DNA from: an uncultured Propionibacteriaceae bacterium
GTDB lineage: Bacteria > Actinomycetota > Actinomycetes > Propionibacteriales > Propionibacteriaceae
Length of the DNA stretch: 64,000 bases
Reading direction: 5' to 3'
NCBI GenBank assembly: GCA_938012815.1
Contig: CALLVV010000002.1
Span: 1-64,000, forward strand
Shown in pieces: positions 1 through 7,933 of the stretch (within the stretch, counting starts at the first letter, position 1; each line of letters starts with the position of its first letter). A model generated the notes under the pieces. That model did no database searches. It was given only the letters and a program-made list of their open reading frames with translations, and was not told where the DNA came from. Position numbers and translations under genes: made by a program.

Positions 1-843
1 GACACCCTCCACCCCGACCGCATCGTCTATGGCCTGCCCGCCGATCCCGTACGCGCGGAGCTGGGACGTGCCCGGCTCGACGAGGTCTACGCCCGGCTGC
101 TGGCCGACGGCATCCCGCAGATCGTCACCGACTACGCGACGGCGGAGCTGGTGAAGGTGGCCGCCAACTCGTTCCTGGCCACCAAGATCAGCTTCATCAA
201 CGCGATGGCGGAGCTGTGTGAGGCCACCGGCGGCGACGTCACCGCACTGGCGGACGCCCTCGGGCACGACGACCGCATCGGCCGGCGGTTCCTGGGGGCC
301 GGGGTCGGGTTCGGCGGCGGCTGCCTGCCCAAGGACATCCGCGCCTTCGTCGCCCGCGCCAAGGAACTCGGTGTCCACGACGCCGTCTCCTTCCTGCGGG
401 AGGTCGACGCCATCAACCAGCGCCGCCGCGACCGGGTGGTCGACCTGGCCCTGCGCAGCCTCGGCGACCAGCTTCCCGGATCGAGGATCACCGTGCTCGG
501 TGCGGCGTTCAAACCCAACAGCGACGACATCCGCGACTCGCCCGCCCTCGACATCGCCCACCGCCTGCACATGCTCGGCGCGCATGTGAGCATCACCGAC
601 CCCAAGGCCCTCGACGCCGCGGCGCGGCGGCACCCGGACCTCGTCGCGGAACCCGACACGCAACGGGCGTTGCGGGACGCCGACCTGGTGCTGCTGCTCA
701 CCGAATGGAAGGAGTACGTCCAGCTGGATCCCGCGAAGGTGGCGAACCTGGTGCGGCGCCCCGCCATCATCGACGGCCGCAACGCCCTCGATCCGGCCCG
801 CTGGCGCGCGTCAGGCTGGACCTACCACGGCCTGGGAAGGTGA
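1..843 (+). CDS. ugd: UDP-glucose 6-dehydrogenase, 3' part (gene begins before the window)
   Basis: The reading frame is open from base 1, so the N-terminal NAD-binding Rossmann half is missing. What remains holds the central helical domain (motif KVAANSFLATKISF), the catalytic cysteine motif GFGGGCLPKD (Cys at codon 108 of the fragment) and the C-terminal UDP-binding domain (LGAAFKPNSDDIRDSP). The family oxidises UDP-glucose twice to UDP-glucuronate in the cytoplasm, feeding capsule or wall polysaccharide synthesis. The conserved Lys and Asn of the active-site helix and the Cys are all present, so the fragment looks functional. A close relative acting on UDP-ManNAc is possible, but GGGCLPKD favours UDP-glucose. 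The stop is TGA at 841-843. Confidence 0.9.
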   Translation, partial: DTLHPDRIVYGLPADPVRAELGRARLDEVYARLLADGIPQIVTDYATAELVKVAANSFLATKISFINAMAELCEATGGDVTALADALGHDDRIGRRFLGAGVGFGGGCLPKDIRAFVARAKELGVHDAVSFLREVDAINQRRRDRVVDLALRSLGDQLPGSRITVLGAAFKPNSDDIRDSPALDIAHRLHMLGAHVSITDPKALDAAARRHPDLVAEPDTQRALRDADLVLLLTEWKEYVQLDPAKVANLVRRPAIIDGRNALDPARWRASGWTYHGLGR

Positions 844-959
844 ATCGGTGTCGAAACCGTAATTCCTCCCTCCCCCGCGAAACGTGCACGGGAAAGGAGG
901 CGGCGTCACGGTCCGGGTCAACCGACATCGAGAGGACGTGAGCGTGGAAGAGGGTGGGC

Positions 960-2465
960 ATGGGAAAGAATGAGGCAATGAGGAGGTTTCTGCGACGCGG
1001 CGGGTTCACGATTCGCGTCAGGTTCATGTTCGCACTCGTGCTGGTGGCCGGGATCGCGCTGACCATCTCCGGGGTGATCGTCGGAATCCTCCAGAACCGG
1101 CACCTCAAGGACACCACCGAGAACCAGCTGCGGCGGGTGGAGGGGGAGCTGAGAGCCTTGGCCACCGACGGGGTGGACCCGAGAACCAAGGAGCCGTTCA
1201 GCTCCGCCCCCAACGTGCTGGAAACCTTCATGAAACGCAGCGTCATCAGCCCCGACTCGGGGGAGGCGGGCTTCATCGACGGCGAGCTCCGGTGGGTCGC
1301 CAGCCAGGACGTGAAACTCAGGCCCGAGGACGACCCCGAACTCCTGGAGGCCGTCCGGGACAACCTCACGGGAACCGACAACGCCATCAAACCCGTCCGG
1401 ACGTCCAAGGGAAACTACAGGGTGCTGGTGGCCGTCGTCAGCATCGGCGACCACAGGGCCACCCTGCTGCGCGTCATCGACCTGGACCGGGCGGGGGCCC
1501 AGCTGCGGCAGTCCATGGCGTTCTACGCGGTGGCGGCGGCGCTGACGGTGGCGCTGCTGATCGCCCCGACCTGGCTGATCGTCGGCAGACTGCTGCGGCC
1601 GATCGGGGAGCTTCGGACCGCCACCGACCAGATCGACGAACACGACCTCACCACTCGCGTGCCGGTGCGGGGCCACGACGACCTGACCGCTCTGGCGAAG
1701 GCCGTCAACCGGATGCTGGACCGGGTGCAGGGCGCGGTCGAGGGGCAGCGCCGGCTCCTCGACGACGTCGGCCACGAGCTGCGCACCCCCATCACGGTGG
1801 TTCGCGGGCACCTGGAGCTGATCGACCACGACGACCCCGCCGACGTCCTCCAGACCCGGGAACTCGCCATCGACGAACTCGACCGCATGGGAGTGCTCGT
1901 CAACGACCTCCTCACGCTCGCGAAGGCCTCCCAGAGCGACTTCGTGACCCCCGTCACCTACGATGTCGCCGAGCTGACCGACCAGGTGCTGATGAAAGCG
2001 AAGGCGTTGGGGAACCGTGACTGGCAGCTGGAGCACGTGGCGATGGTGCGGGCGGTGCTGGACCCGGTGCGGATCACCCAGGCGTGGCTCCAGCTCGCGG
2101 CCAATGCCGTCAAGTATTCCGACGAGGGAACCCGGATCGGTATCGGATCGCGGGTGGAGGACGCGTCGGTGCTGCTGTGGGTGCGCGACCAGGGCATCGG
2201 CATGACACCGGAGGAAACCGAGGCGGTGCGGCAGCGGTTCGTCCGGACGGCGGCCGCGGTGCAGCGGGCATCGGGGTCGGGGCTGGGACTCAACATCGTC
2301 GACAGTATCGTGGAAGCCCACGGCGGGCACCTGGACATCGAATCCGTGACGAAGAGCGGGTCGGTGTTCACCCTGCGGATTCCGGTGAATCCGGCTAGCC
2401 CCCACGCATTGCCCATCGGGCCGCTCCCGGAGGGCGCATCCGAACCGAGGGAACCACAGCAGTGA
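960..2465 (+). CDS. Sensor histidine kinase (OmpR-type two-component system)
   Basis: Membrane sensor kinase. A first membrane helix lies at about residues 22-44, an extracytoplasmic domain at 45-185, and a second helix at about 186-208. These are followed by HAMP, a HisKA domain with phospho-acceptor His at about residue 272 in GHELRTP, and an ATPase domain with the N box (QLAANAVKYS) and G boxes (DQGIGM, GSGLGLNIV). I chose ATG 960 because AGAGGG sits 5 nt upstream; an in-frame GTG at 954 is possible but would overlap that site. The gene overlaps the response regulator by 4 nt (GTGA), so the pair is translationally coupled. The signal sensed is unknown; the outer domain has no motif I recognise. 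Confidence 0.9.
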   Translation: MGKNEAMRRFLRRGGFTIRVRFMFALVLVAGIALTISGVIVGILQNRHLKDTTENQLRRVEGELRALATDGVDPRTKEPFSSAPNVLETFMKRSVISPDSGEAGFIDGELRWVASQDVKLRPEDDPELLEAVRDNLTGTDNAIKPVRTSKGNYRVLVAVVSIGDHRATLLRVIDLDRAGAQLRQSMAFYAVAAALTVALLIAPTWLIVGRLLRPIGELRTATDQIDEHDLTTRVPVRGHDDLTALAKAVNRMLDRVQGAVEGQRRLLDDVGHELRTPITVVRGHLELIDHDDPADVLQTRELAIDELDRMGVLVNDLLTLAKASQSDFVTPVTYDVAELTDQVLMKAKALGNRDWQLEHVAMVRAVLDPVRITQAWLQLAANAVKYSDEGTRIGIGSRVEDASVLLWVRDQGIGMTPEETEAVRQRFVRTAAAVQRASGSGLGLNIVDSIVEAHGGHLDIESVTKSGSVFTLRIPVNPASPHALPIGPLPEGASEPREPQQ

Positions 2466-3127
2466 GCAGCATATTGATCATCGAGGACGAACCCAGGATC
2501 GCAGGGTTCATAGCCAAGGGACTGAAGTCGGCGGGATTCACCTCCGAGACCACGCCCTCCGGTGAGACGGGGGCCACGCTGGCGGTGCACGGCGACTTCG
2601 CGCTGATCATCCTGGACGTCGGATTGCCGGACATCGACGGATTCGAGGTGCTGGAACGCATCCGCGGGCAGGGTGTGGCGACGCCGGTGATCATGCTCAC
2701 GGCCCGCTCGTCGGTGGCCGACCGGGTGGCGGGGCTGGAGGGCGGCGCCGACGACTACATGCCGAAACCGTTCTCCTTCGAGGAGTTGCTGGCCCGGATC
2801 CGGCTGCGGCTCAGGGCCGAACCCGAACCCGCGAGGACATCCGTGAACTACCTGGAACATCGCGGTTTGGTGCTGGACTACCGCACCCGTCGCGCCCAGG
2901 TCGACGGCCAGTGGGTGGATCTGTCGGCCCGCGAATTCACCCTCGCGGAGGTGTTCCTGCGCAACCCGGGCCAGGTGCTCAGCCGCGAACAACTCCTCAG
3001 CAACGTCTGGGGTTTCGACTTCGACCCCGGCTCGAATGTCGTCGACGTCTACGTCTCCTACCTGCGCAACAAACTGGGCAAACAACGCTTCGAAACAGTC
3101 CGGGGAATGGGCTACCGCCTGGTGTGA
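2462..3127 (+). CDS. Response regulator, OmpR/PhoB family
   Basis: A 221-residue two-domain regulator. The receiver domain (1-120) has the acidic pair in IIEDEPR, phospho-acceptor Asp52 in ILDVGLPDIDG, and the Thr and Lys switch residues (MLTARS, PKPFSFEE). The C-terminal winged helix (about 125-221) contains LSAREFTLAEVFLRNPG and ends GMGYRLV, typical of OmpR/PhoB. It starts at GTG 2462 inside the end of the kinase gene, so the two proteins are made together and the kinase is its likely phosphate donor. Target genes cannot be read from the sequence. Just downstream, AAAGCC/GGCTTT at 3141-3156 forms a small hairpin that could end the transcript. Confidence 0.93.
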   Translation: MSSILIIEDEPRIAGFIAKGLKSAGFTSETTPSGETGATLAVHGDFALIILDVGLPDIDGFEVLERIRGQGVATPVIMLTARSSVADRVAGLEGGADDYMPKPFSFEELLARIRLRLRAEPEPARTSVNYLEHRGLVLDYRTRRAQVDGQWVDLSAREFTLAEVFLRNPGQVLSREQLLSNVWGFDFDPGSNVVDVYVSYLRNKLGKQRFETVRGMGYRLV

Positions 3128-3171
3128 GGGGGTCGTCCCCAAAGCCGACCGGCTTTGTCCTCCCTGATGTT

Positions 3172-3219
3172 GGTTGAGCCGATCTGCGAGCGTCAGCGAG
3201 CGGGTCGTGTCGAAACCAC
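3172..3219. repeat. Dispersed intergenic repeat (GGTTGAG...GTGTCGAAACC type)
   Basis: One copy of a repeat family that recurs in gaps of this window. It opens GGTTGAGCC, has a CTGCGAGCGTCAGCGAGCGG core and closes GTGTCGAAACCAC. Related copies lie near 4.72, 30.41, 46.5, 48.9-49.1 and 53.0 kb. Confidence 0.7.
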
Positions 3220-3296
3220 GGCGACCGCAGTCCAACCCTGCGAAGAAGTTATCGAACTGTTATCGAAAACGTCTTCTATTTGTGGGCGGGGTTGGA

Positions 3297-3302
3297 TAGA
3301 AT
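3297..3302 (+). promoter_or_regulatory. -10 box TAGAAT of a leaderless promoter
   Basis: TAGAAT lies 7 nt before ATG 3310, so the transcript would begin at or next to the start codon. No Shine-Dalgarno sequence is present, in line with leaderless translation. Confidence 0.5.
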
Positions 3303-3309
3303 CGTATGT

Positions 3310-4689
3310 ATGTTCGAGATGGTTCCCGGGTGTGTGGCAGAGGCTTTTGCCGCGCTTGATGAGGCGAATCGCCATGCCCGGGCTGCCGAGGTCGCCGCGG
3401 TGGTGGCCGTGGCGAAGGCCGCCGAACTCTACGAGGTTGATCAGGAAGCGGTGTTCGAGGGCATGGAGCGCGTGATCTTTCCCGGTCACGCGGGCACCCC
3501 CGGGGTGGGGGAGTTCCTCGCCGCCGAGATTGCCGGGATCCTCGGGATCTCCACCGGTTCGGCGCTGCAGAGGATCGCCGACGTGCTGGATGTGCGCTTC
3601 AGGTTCCCGCGGCTGTGGGAGGCCTTCCTGGGCGGGGAGCTGCGGTGGTGGCAGGTGGTTGACGTCACCAACCGGGCTGCCGTGCTAGGCGTGAAGGCGG
3701 TGGAGTGGCTGGATCGGCAGCTCGCCTGGGCGATGAAGGTCTGGTCGTGGCAGCGGATCCTCAAGCACATTGACCGGTGGATCGTGGAGGCTGATCCCGC
3801 GGTCGCCGCGGAGCGGGCCGAGGCGGAACGCCGCCGCCGGGACGTGGAGGTCTCCGGGATCACCGACGGGCACTGCACGATCTGGGGGATCGTGGACGCC
3901 GCCGACGGTGTTGCGTTCGATCACGCCCTCACCGCCGTCGCCCGGACCCTGCCCGCCGAGGAGGGCGACCTGAGGCAGCGGCGCGCCGCCGCGGTCGGTG
4001 TTCTGGCCCGGCGGGTGAGCGGTCAGGACGCGCTGCCCGCGGCCACCGTGGTGGTGCACGTGAACGCCACCGACCCCGCCCTCGGGCTCGTGGAGCCGAA
4101 GGATGGGACCGGCGGGATCGCGGGTTCGAGTCCCGTCGCATCGGGTGCCGCCGTGGTGGAGCGCTGGGGAGTGCTCCTGACCGCTCGGATCCCCGAGTTC
4201 CTGGCCGGTTCGCGGGTGACGGTCCGTCCCGTCGTTGATCCCTGGGCCATCAGCCCCGAGACCCCACATCACCCCTCCGTTTCGCTGCGCACGGCGGTCG
4301 AAACCCTCATGCCGCACGACGTGTTCCCCTACGGGGCGACGCCGTCACGGAGCTGCGACCTGGACCACACCGTCCCCTACGCCGACGACGGCGGTCCGGG
4401 TCAGACCAGGTGGGGAAACCTCGGCCCGTTGTCGAGATTCACGCACCGGGTGAAAACTCACGGCGGCTGGCACCTGACCCAACCCGAACCGGGCATCTTC
4501 CACTGGAGCTCCCCGGCCGGATACCAGTACCTGGTCACCGCGCAGGGAACCATCCGCATCGCATCCCCGCCGCCCCGGCCCCGGGAACCCGAACCCCCGC
4601 CCGGCTGGGAGGAACCACCCCCACCCGAGGCGGAGCGGTCGCTGGAAACCGAGGCCTGGGCCACCGCGGCATGGGTCCTCGCCACCTGA
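3310..4689 (+). CDS. DUF222 / HNH endonuclease protein (13E12 repeat family)
   Basis: A 459-residue protein. The N-terminal two thirds are Ala/Arg-rich helical DUF222 sequence. The C-terminal part carries an HNH nuclease fold: CDLDHTVPYADDGG (metal-binding region) and WGNLGPLSRFTHRVKTHGGW. A Pro-rich tail follows. The family is abundant and often multicopy in actinobacteria; its function is not settled, with mobility or recombination suspected. I chose ATG 3310 because it follows TAGAAT by 7 nt; an in-frame GTG at 3280 would lie upstream of that promoter box. Around 4120-4140 the coding DNA reads like a tRNA T-arm (CGGGTTCGAGTCCCG), an oddity noted separately. Confidence 0.85.
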   Translation: MFEMVPGCVAEAFAALDEANRHARAAEVAAVVAVAKAAELYEVDQEAVFEGMERVIFPGHAGTPGVGEFLAAEIAGILGISTGSALQRIADVLDVRFRFPRLWEAFLGGELRWWQVVDVTNRAAVLGVKAVEWLDRQLAWAMKVWSWQRILKHIDRWIVEADPAVAAERAEAERRRRDVEVSGITDGHCTIWGIVDAADGVAFDHALTAVARTLPAEEGDLRQRRAAAVGVLARRVSGQDALPAATVVVHVNATDPALGLVEPKDGTGGIAGSSPVASGAAVVERWGVLLTARIPEFLAGSRVTVRPVVDPWAISPETPHHPSVSLRTAVETLMPHDVFPYGATPSRSCDLDHTVPYADDGGPGQTRWGNLGPLSRFTHRVKTHGGWHLTQPEPGIFHWSSPAGYQYLVTAQGTIRIASPPPRPREPEPPPGWEEPPPPEAERSLETEAWATAAWVLAT

Positions 4690-4718
4690 CCGGCGTCCCG
4701 AGCTGCCCATGTGAAGCC

Positions 4719-4766
4719 GGTTGAGTCGGGCCGTGAGCCCCTGGGCGAACAGCCCGTGCCGAAACC
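4719..4766. repeat. Dispersed intergenic repeat copy
   Basis: Opens GGTTGAGTCGGGCC and closes GTGCCGAAACC. It fills the gap between the two convergent genes at 4689 and 4780, so it may also serve as a bidirectional transcript end. Confidence 0.6.
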
Positions 4767-4779
4767 AAAACCGTCCGAG

Positions 4780-7074
4780 CTATTCTTCCCGGTCCGGGAG
4801 ATCGAGGTCGCGCCATTCCTCGAAGTCATCCAGCGCGCTCGCATCGCCGGTCCGCAGCGCCTCGGCGACCGCCCGGGCGAGCTCGTACCGGGGGTTTTCC
4901 TCCTGTGTGAGGCGTTCCAGGCTCCCCTCAAGCGACCAGCCGCCGGTCGTGACCCCGTCGGCCAGCAGGGCCTTGAGTGCCCGCCCCGACGCGGTCCGGT
5001 GCCGCGGGGAGTGCATGAACAAGTAGAAGTGACACTCCGCACACAGCGCTTCCTGTCCCCGCTCGGCAAGCCCCAATGCGCGCTCGGCAAACTTCGCCCC
5101 CTTCTCATCCCGACCCGTCACGAACAGAAGCTGAGAATAATTCCCGAGGGTGATTGCGTTGTTGGGATCGATGGTGAGGGCTTGTGTGTAGAGTTTTTCT
5201 GCTTGGTTGTGGTCGTGGCGAATAATGGTTAGAAAAATAGCGTAGGTGTAGAGGATGCTGGCCTTGTTTGGGCTGATGGTGATGGCTTGTTCGTAGAGTT
5301 TTTCTGCTTGGTCGTGGTCGTGGCGAATGTATGTGAGGAAGTTAGCGTAGTAGCAGAGGCTGTAGCCGTTGTTAAGGTCGACTTTGATGGCTTGTTTATA
5401 AAGTTTTTCTGCTTGGTTATAGTTGTGGCGAATAGTGGTGAGGAAGACAGCGTAGGTGTCGAGGGTGCTGGCGTTGTTGGGGTCGATAGCGAGGGCTTGT
5501 GCGTAGAGCTCTTCGGCGTGGTCGTGGTTGTGGCGAATGTTTTTGAGGAAGTTGGCGTAGCTGCCGAGGATGGTGGTGTTGTTGGGGTCGATGGCGAGGG
5601 CTTGTTCGTAGAGTTCCTCGGCGTGGTCGTGGTTGTGGCGAATGTTTTTGAGGAAGTTGGCGTAGGTGCCGAGGTTGAAGGCGTCTTTGGGGTTGATGGT
5701 GATGGCTTGGTTGTAGAGTCTCTCGGCTTGGTCATGGTCTTGGCGAATCGTGGTGAGGAAGTAGGCATAGATGCCGAGGAGGTTGGAATTTGAAGGGTCT
5801 GTGGAAGAATTTTCTTGTAGTAGGTCTGCTGCTTCCTGCACGAGGTTCTCCGTCGCCGTGTCCCCTGTCGGCAGGTTCTTGGAATGCATCTCGAACACCA
5901 GCGTCACGGCTTGGCGTGCTGTGTGTGGGCAGGTGGCCATGGTCGTCAGCGCGGTTTTGGTCAGGGGCCAGTCCGCCTCCTCCGCTATGAGGTCCAGGGC
6001 TTCCCAGGAGTCCTTGCCGGTGCGCAGCACGAGTGGCGCATCGGTGGTTTCGCCGATCGCCCAGGACCACTCTGCCTCCCAGTCGGGCTCCTCCCAGAGA
6101 TCCTCGTCGTAGGCTTTCGCCAGCCTGAGGAGGGCCTCTTTGCTTGCGGCCCCCAAGCCTACGCGGTTCCAGTCCACCGCGGCCTTCACCAGGCCGGCCC
6201 GGCCCTGGTGGCTGTCGAGTGCCGACGTGAACCGTCGGCGTATGTCCTCGACCCTGCCGAGCACGCGACCGAGCCCGAGCTGCTCAATGGATGCCAGATC
6301 CCCGGCGTAGCTCGTGCTTCCCACCGCATCCAGTTCGTCGTCGGACAGCTTGGCTTCGAGGGGGAGCGGGTGGAATCTGTTGACGATCTCCCAGCCGGGG
6401 AACTTGCTGTCCAGCTCTGCGCGCCATCTTGTGTAGTTCATGCGGGTCGTGGTGGCCACCACGGTGCAGGAATCATCGATCCACGTGTTCAGGACCCCGA
6501 GCGTGAACTCCTCTTTACCCAGGAAGCGTTCCAGTTCGTCGAGGAAAATGATGGCGCCGCGAACGGGTCTTCGCCAATTTTTCAGCAGCTTCTCCACGTC
6601 GTCCTCGCTCTTGGGAAACAGGACGCGGGCGTCGGGCCATTCCTCGCGGAGCACCTGGACCACGAGGCGGGTTTTGCCCGCCATGGACGGGCCCTCCACC
6701 AGGACGGGGGTGCGGTCTTTCAGAAAATCGTGAAGCTTTTCGTGCGCATCGCGGCGAACGTATTCATCGACATTCCTGTCGGACCTGTGAATGCGCAGCG
6801 ATTTCAGGTCTGCCCTGCCTATCGGGCCGGAATCCCCGGACACCTCGGCGATCCATTTATTGAGCGCCCGCGCCGAGATCCAGTTCCTGACCGGCGGTGT
6901 GAAATCCGCGACAACGCCTGCGGCGGCTCCCAGAAGTGGACCGAGCACATTCCACACCCCGCCGAGGGCGCTGAGGTAGGGGATTGCGGCGCCCACGATG
7001 GCTCCGATAACTGGTAGGAGCAGCCACCACACCGACGTGCCGGGGTCGAATGATCGCGTGGACCGTTTCGACAT
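4780..7074 (-). CDS. Membrane-anchored P-loop ATPase with C-terminal TPR array (STAND-like)
   Basis: A 764-residue protein. Two membrane helices lie at about residues 15-57. The P-loop NTPase domain has Walker A GPSMAGKTRL, Walker B IIFLDELE and a sensor-like VVATTTRMN. After a helical linker come six near-identical 35-residue TPR-like units (motif YANFLKNIRHNHDHAEELYE) and one degenerate unit. The order membrane anchor, NTPase, repeat sensor resembles STAND-type signalling or defence ATPases. That role is inference; no effector domain is recognisable. GAGGG lies 8 nt before ATG 7074 and TATCCT further upstream could be the -10 box. The repeat region is clearly more AT-rich than its surroundings, suggesting acquisition or recent amplification. 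Alternative role: a chaperone or scaffold ATPase. Confidence 0.75.
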   Translation of the reverse strand: MSKRSTRSFDPGTSVWWLLLPVIGAIVGAAIPYLSALGGVWNVLGPLLGAAAGVVADFTPPVRNWISARALNKWIAEVSGDSGPIGRADLKSLRIHRSDRNVDEYVRRDAHEKLHDFLKDRTPVLVEGPSMAGKTRLVVQVLREEWPDARVLFPKSEDDVEKLLKNWRRPVRGAIIFLDELERFLGKEEFTLGVLNTWIDDSCTVVATTTRMNYTRWRAELDSKFPGWEIVNRFHPLPLEAKLSDDELDAVGSTSYAGDLASIEQLGLGRVLGRVEDIRRRFTSALDSHQGRAGLVKAAVDWNRVGLGAASKEALLRLAKAYDEDLWEEPDWEAEWSWAIGETTDAPLVLRTGKDSWEALDLIAEEADWPLTKTALTTMATCPHTARQAVTLVFEMHSKNLPTGDTATENLVQEAADLLQENSSTDPSNSNLLGIYAYFLTTIRQDHDQAERLYNQAITINPKDAFNLGTYANFLKNIRHNHDHAEELYEQALAIDPNNTTILGSYANFLKNIRHNHDHAEELYAQALAIDPNNASTLDTYAVFLTTIRHNYNQAEKLYKQAIKVDLNNGYSLCYYANFLTYIRHDHDQAEKLYEQAITISPNKASILYTYAIFLTIIRHDHNQAEKLYTQALTIDPNNAITLGNYSQLLFVTGRDEKGAKFAERALGLAERGQEALCAECHFYLFMHSPRHRTASGRALKALLADGVTTGGWSLEGSLERLTQEENPRYELARAVAEALRTGDASALDDFEEWRDLDLPDREE
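5140..5769 (-). repeat. Six tandem 105-bp repeats encoding TPR units
   Basis: The same phrases (e.g. GAGGAAGTTGGCGTAG on the + strand) recur exactly every 105 bp through the 3' half of the ATPase gene. Two adjacent units (around 5455-5665) are almost identical, which points to recent duplication. The period encodes 35 residues, one more than a classic 34-residue TPR. Confidence 0.85.
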
Positions 7075-7144
7075 CCTTGGTTCCCTCCGGCGCTGTCCCG
7101 GAAACAGGATAGTGGAACGGAGGGCGGCGAACCGGGCTCAGTGG

Positions 7145-7591
7145 TCAGTCGTTGTCGCGGTCGTCGCCGTCGTCGTCGCTGTCCTTCTTGGTCGGTTTGG
7201 CTGTCGCGGCTTTCGTGCTTTGCGTGCTCTTCCTGTCGTCGTCATCATCGTCGTCGTCCCGGTCGATCTTCTTCGAGGCCGTGGGGGTGACGGTGGTCTT
7301 CGTGCGACTTGTGGAGGTTGGTTTGCTGGTGCCGGTGCCGGTGGCTTGGGGTGTGGGACTGTTTGGGTCCGCGGGGCCCGCCGGGTCGACCTGGGTGACC
7401 TCCGTGGGGATCGGGGTCTCGGTGGGAGAAGGACTTCCCGACGGTGTGGGCGGGGTGACGGCGATCGCTGGCGAGGTCAGTTCGGGTTCCGCTGGGTGCG
7501 CGAGGTGGAACAGCAGCCCCGCCGTCAGCAGCCCCGCGGCGCCTATGCCCACCAGGGTGAGGGTGAGGCGGTCTCGTTCCGACTTCATCAT
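7145..7591 (-). CDS. Small membrane-anchored protein with Pro/Thr linker and Asp-rich tail
   Basis: A 148-residue protein I cannot assign to a family. A short cytoplasmic start (MMKSERDRLT) is followed by one membrane helix (about 9-31), then a long Pro/Ser/Thr-rich stretch, then a tail with an eight-Asp run and further DDD clusters separated by Lys. The layout fits an extracellular, surface-exposed protein with an acidic, possibly cation-binding end. AAGGAG lies 4 nt upstream of ATG 7591. It is encoded on the same strand as the TPR ATPase and just upstream of it (70-bp gap), so the two may be co-transcribed. Low complexity makes homology calls unreliable. Confidence 0.6.
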   Translation of the reverse strand: MMKSERDRLTLTLVGIGAAGLLTAGLLFHLAHPAEPELTSPAIAVTPPTPSGSPSPTETPIPTEVTQVDPAGPADPNSPTPQATGTGTSKPTSTSRTKTTVTPTASKKIDRDDDDDDDDRKSTQSTKAATAKPTKKDSDDDGDDRDND

Positions 7592-7933
7592 GCTTCTCCT
7601 TCCACGTGTTTCAAGTGAACCCCGTGCGGATGAGGAATGGCGCAGACCTTCATGAGGAAGTTCTCATGAAACGCCCTGCCGGTTGTCAGCACAAATTTCT
7701 ACACCCCGCGGCGGTGACCCGTCCGGACCCGACCCGCCCGGGCTGCCCCGATTGCGGCAGGCTGGCGCATCCCGCGCGGGAGGGTTATTGTATGTACAAA
7801 GCTCCCGGCGGTTCCGGCCGTCGGGCCAGCGGACTGGACGGACCCGAACGCGGTGCAGTCGGCACTGCTGCCGGTGGGGGACGAAGCAATCCGCCGGACC
7901 AGCCTGAACGTCCCAGAAACCAGGGAGAGGTAC
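7592..7933. other. Non-coding gap between divergent genes, with one operator-like palindrome
   Basis: 342 bp between the anchored protein (minus) and mmsA (plus). I see no convincing gene. TTGTA-TG-TACAA at 7788-7799 is an inverted repeat that could be an operator for a GntR- or LacI-type regulator of mmsA. No clear -35/-10 pair is visible. Confidence 0.4.

Noticed and set aside
918..2405. Long minus-strand frame opposite the histidine kinase
   Set aside because: Composition is His/Asp/Arg/Val-rich with no family motif; it is the reverse shadow of a GC-rich gene.
4080..4145. A tRNA gene overlapping the HNH gene
   Set aside because: Only a T-arm-like piece is present; no acceptor, D or anticodon arm can be folded.
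5140..5769. CRISPR-like array of regular repeats
   Set aside because: The 105-bp units are contiguous, in frame and encode TPR helices; no unique spacers and no cas genes.
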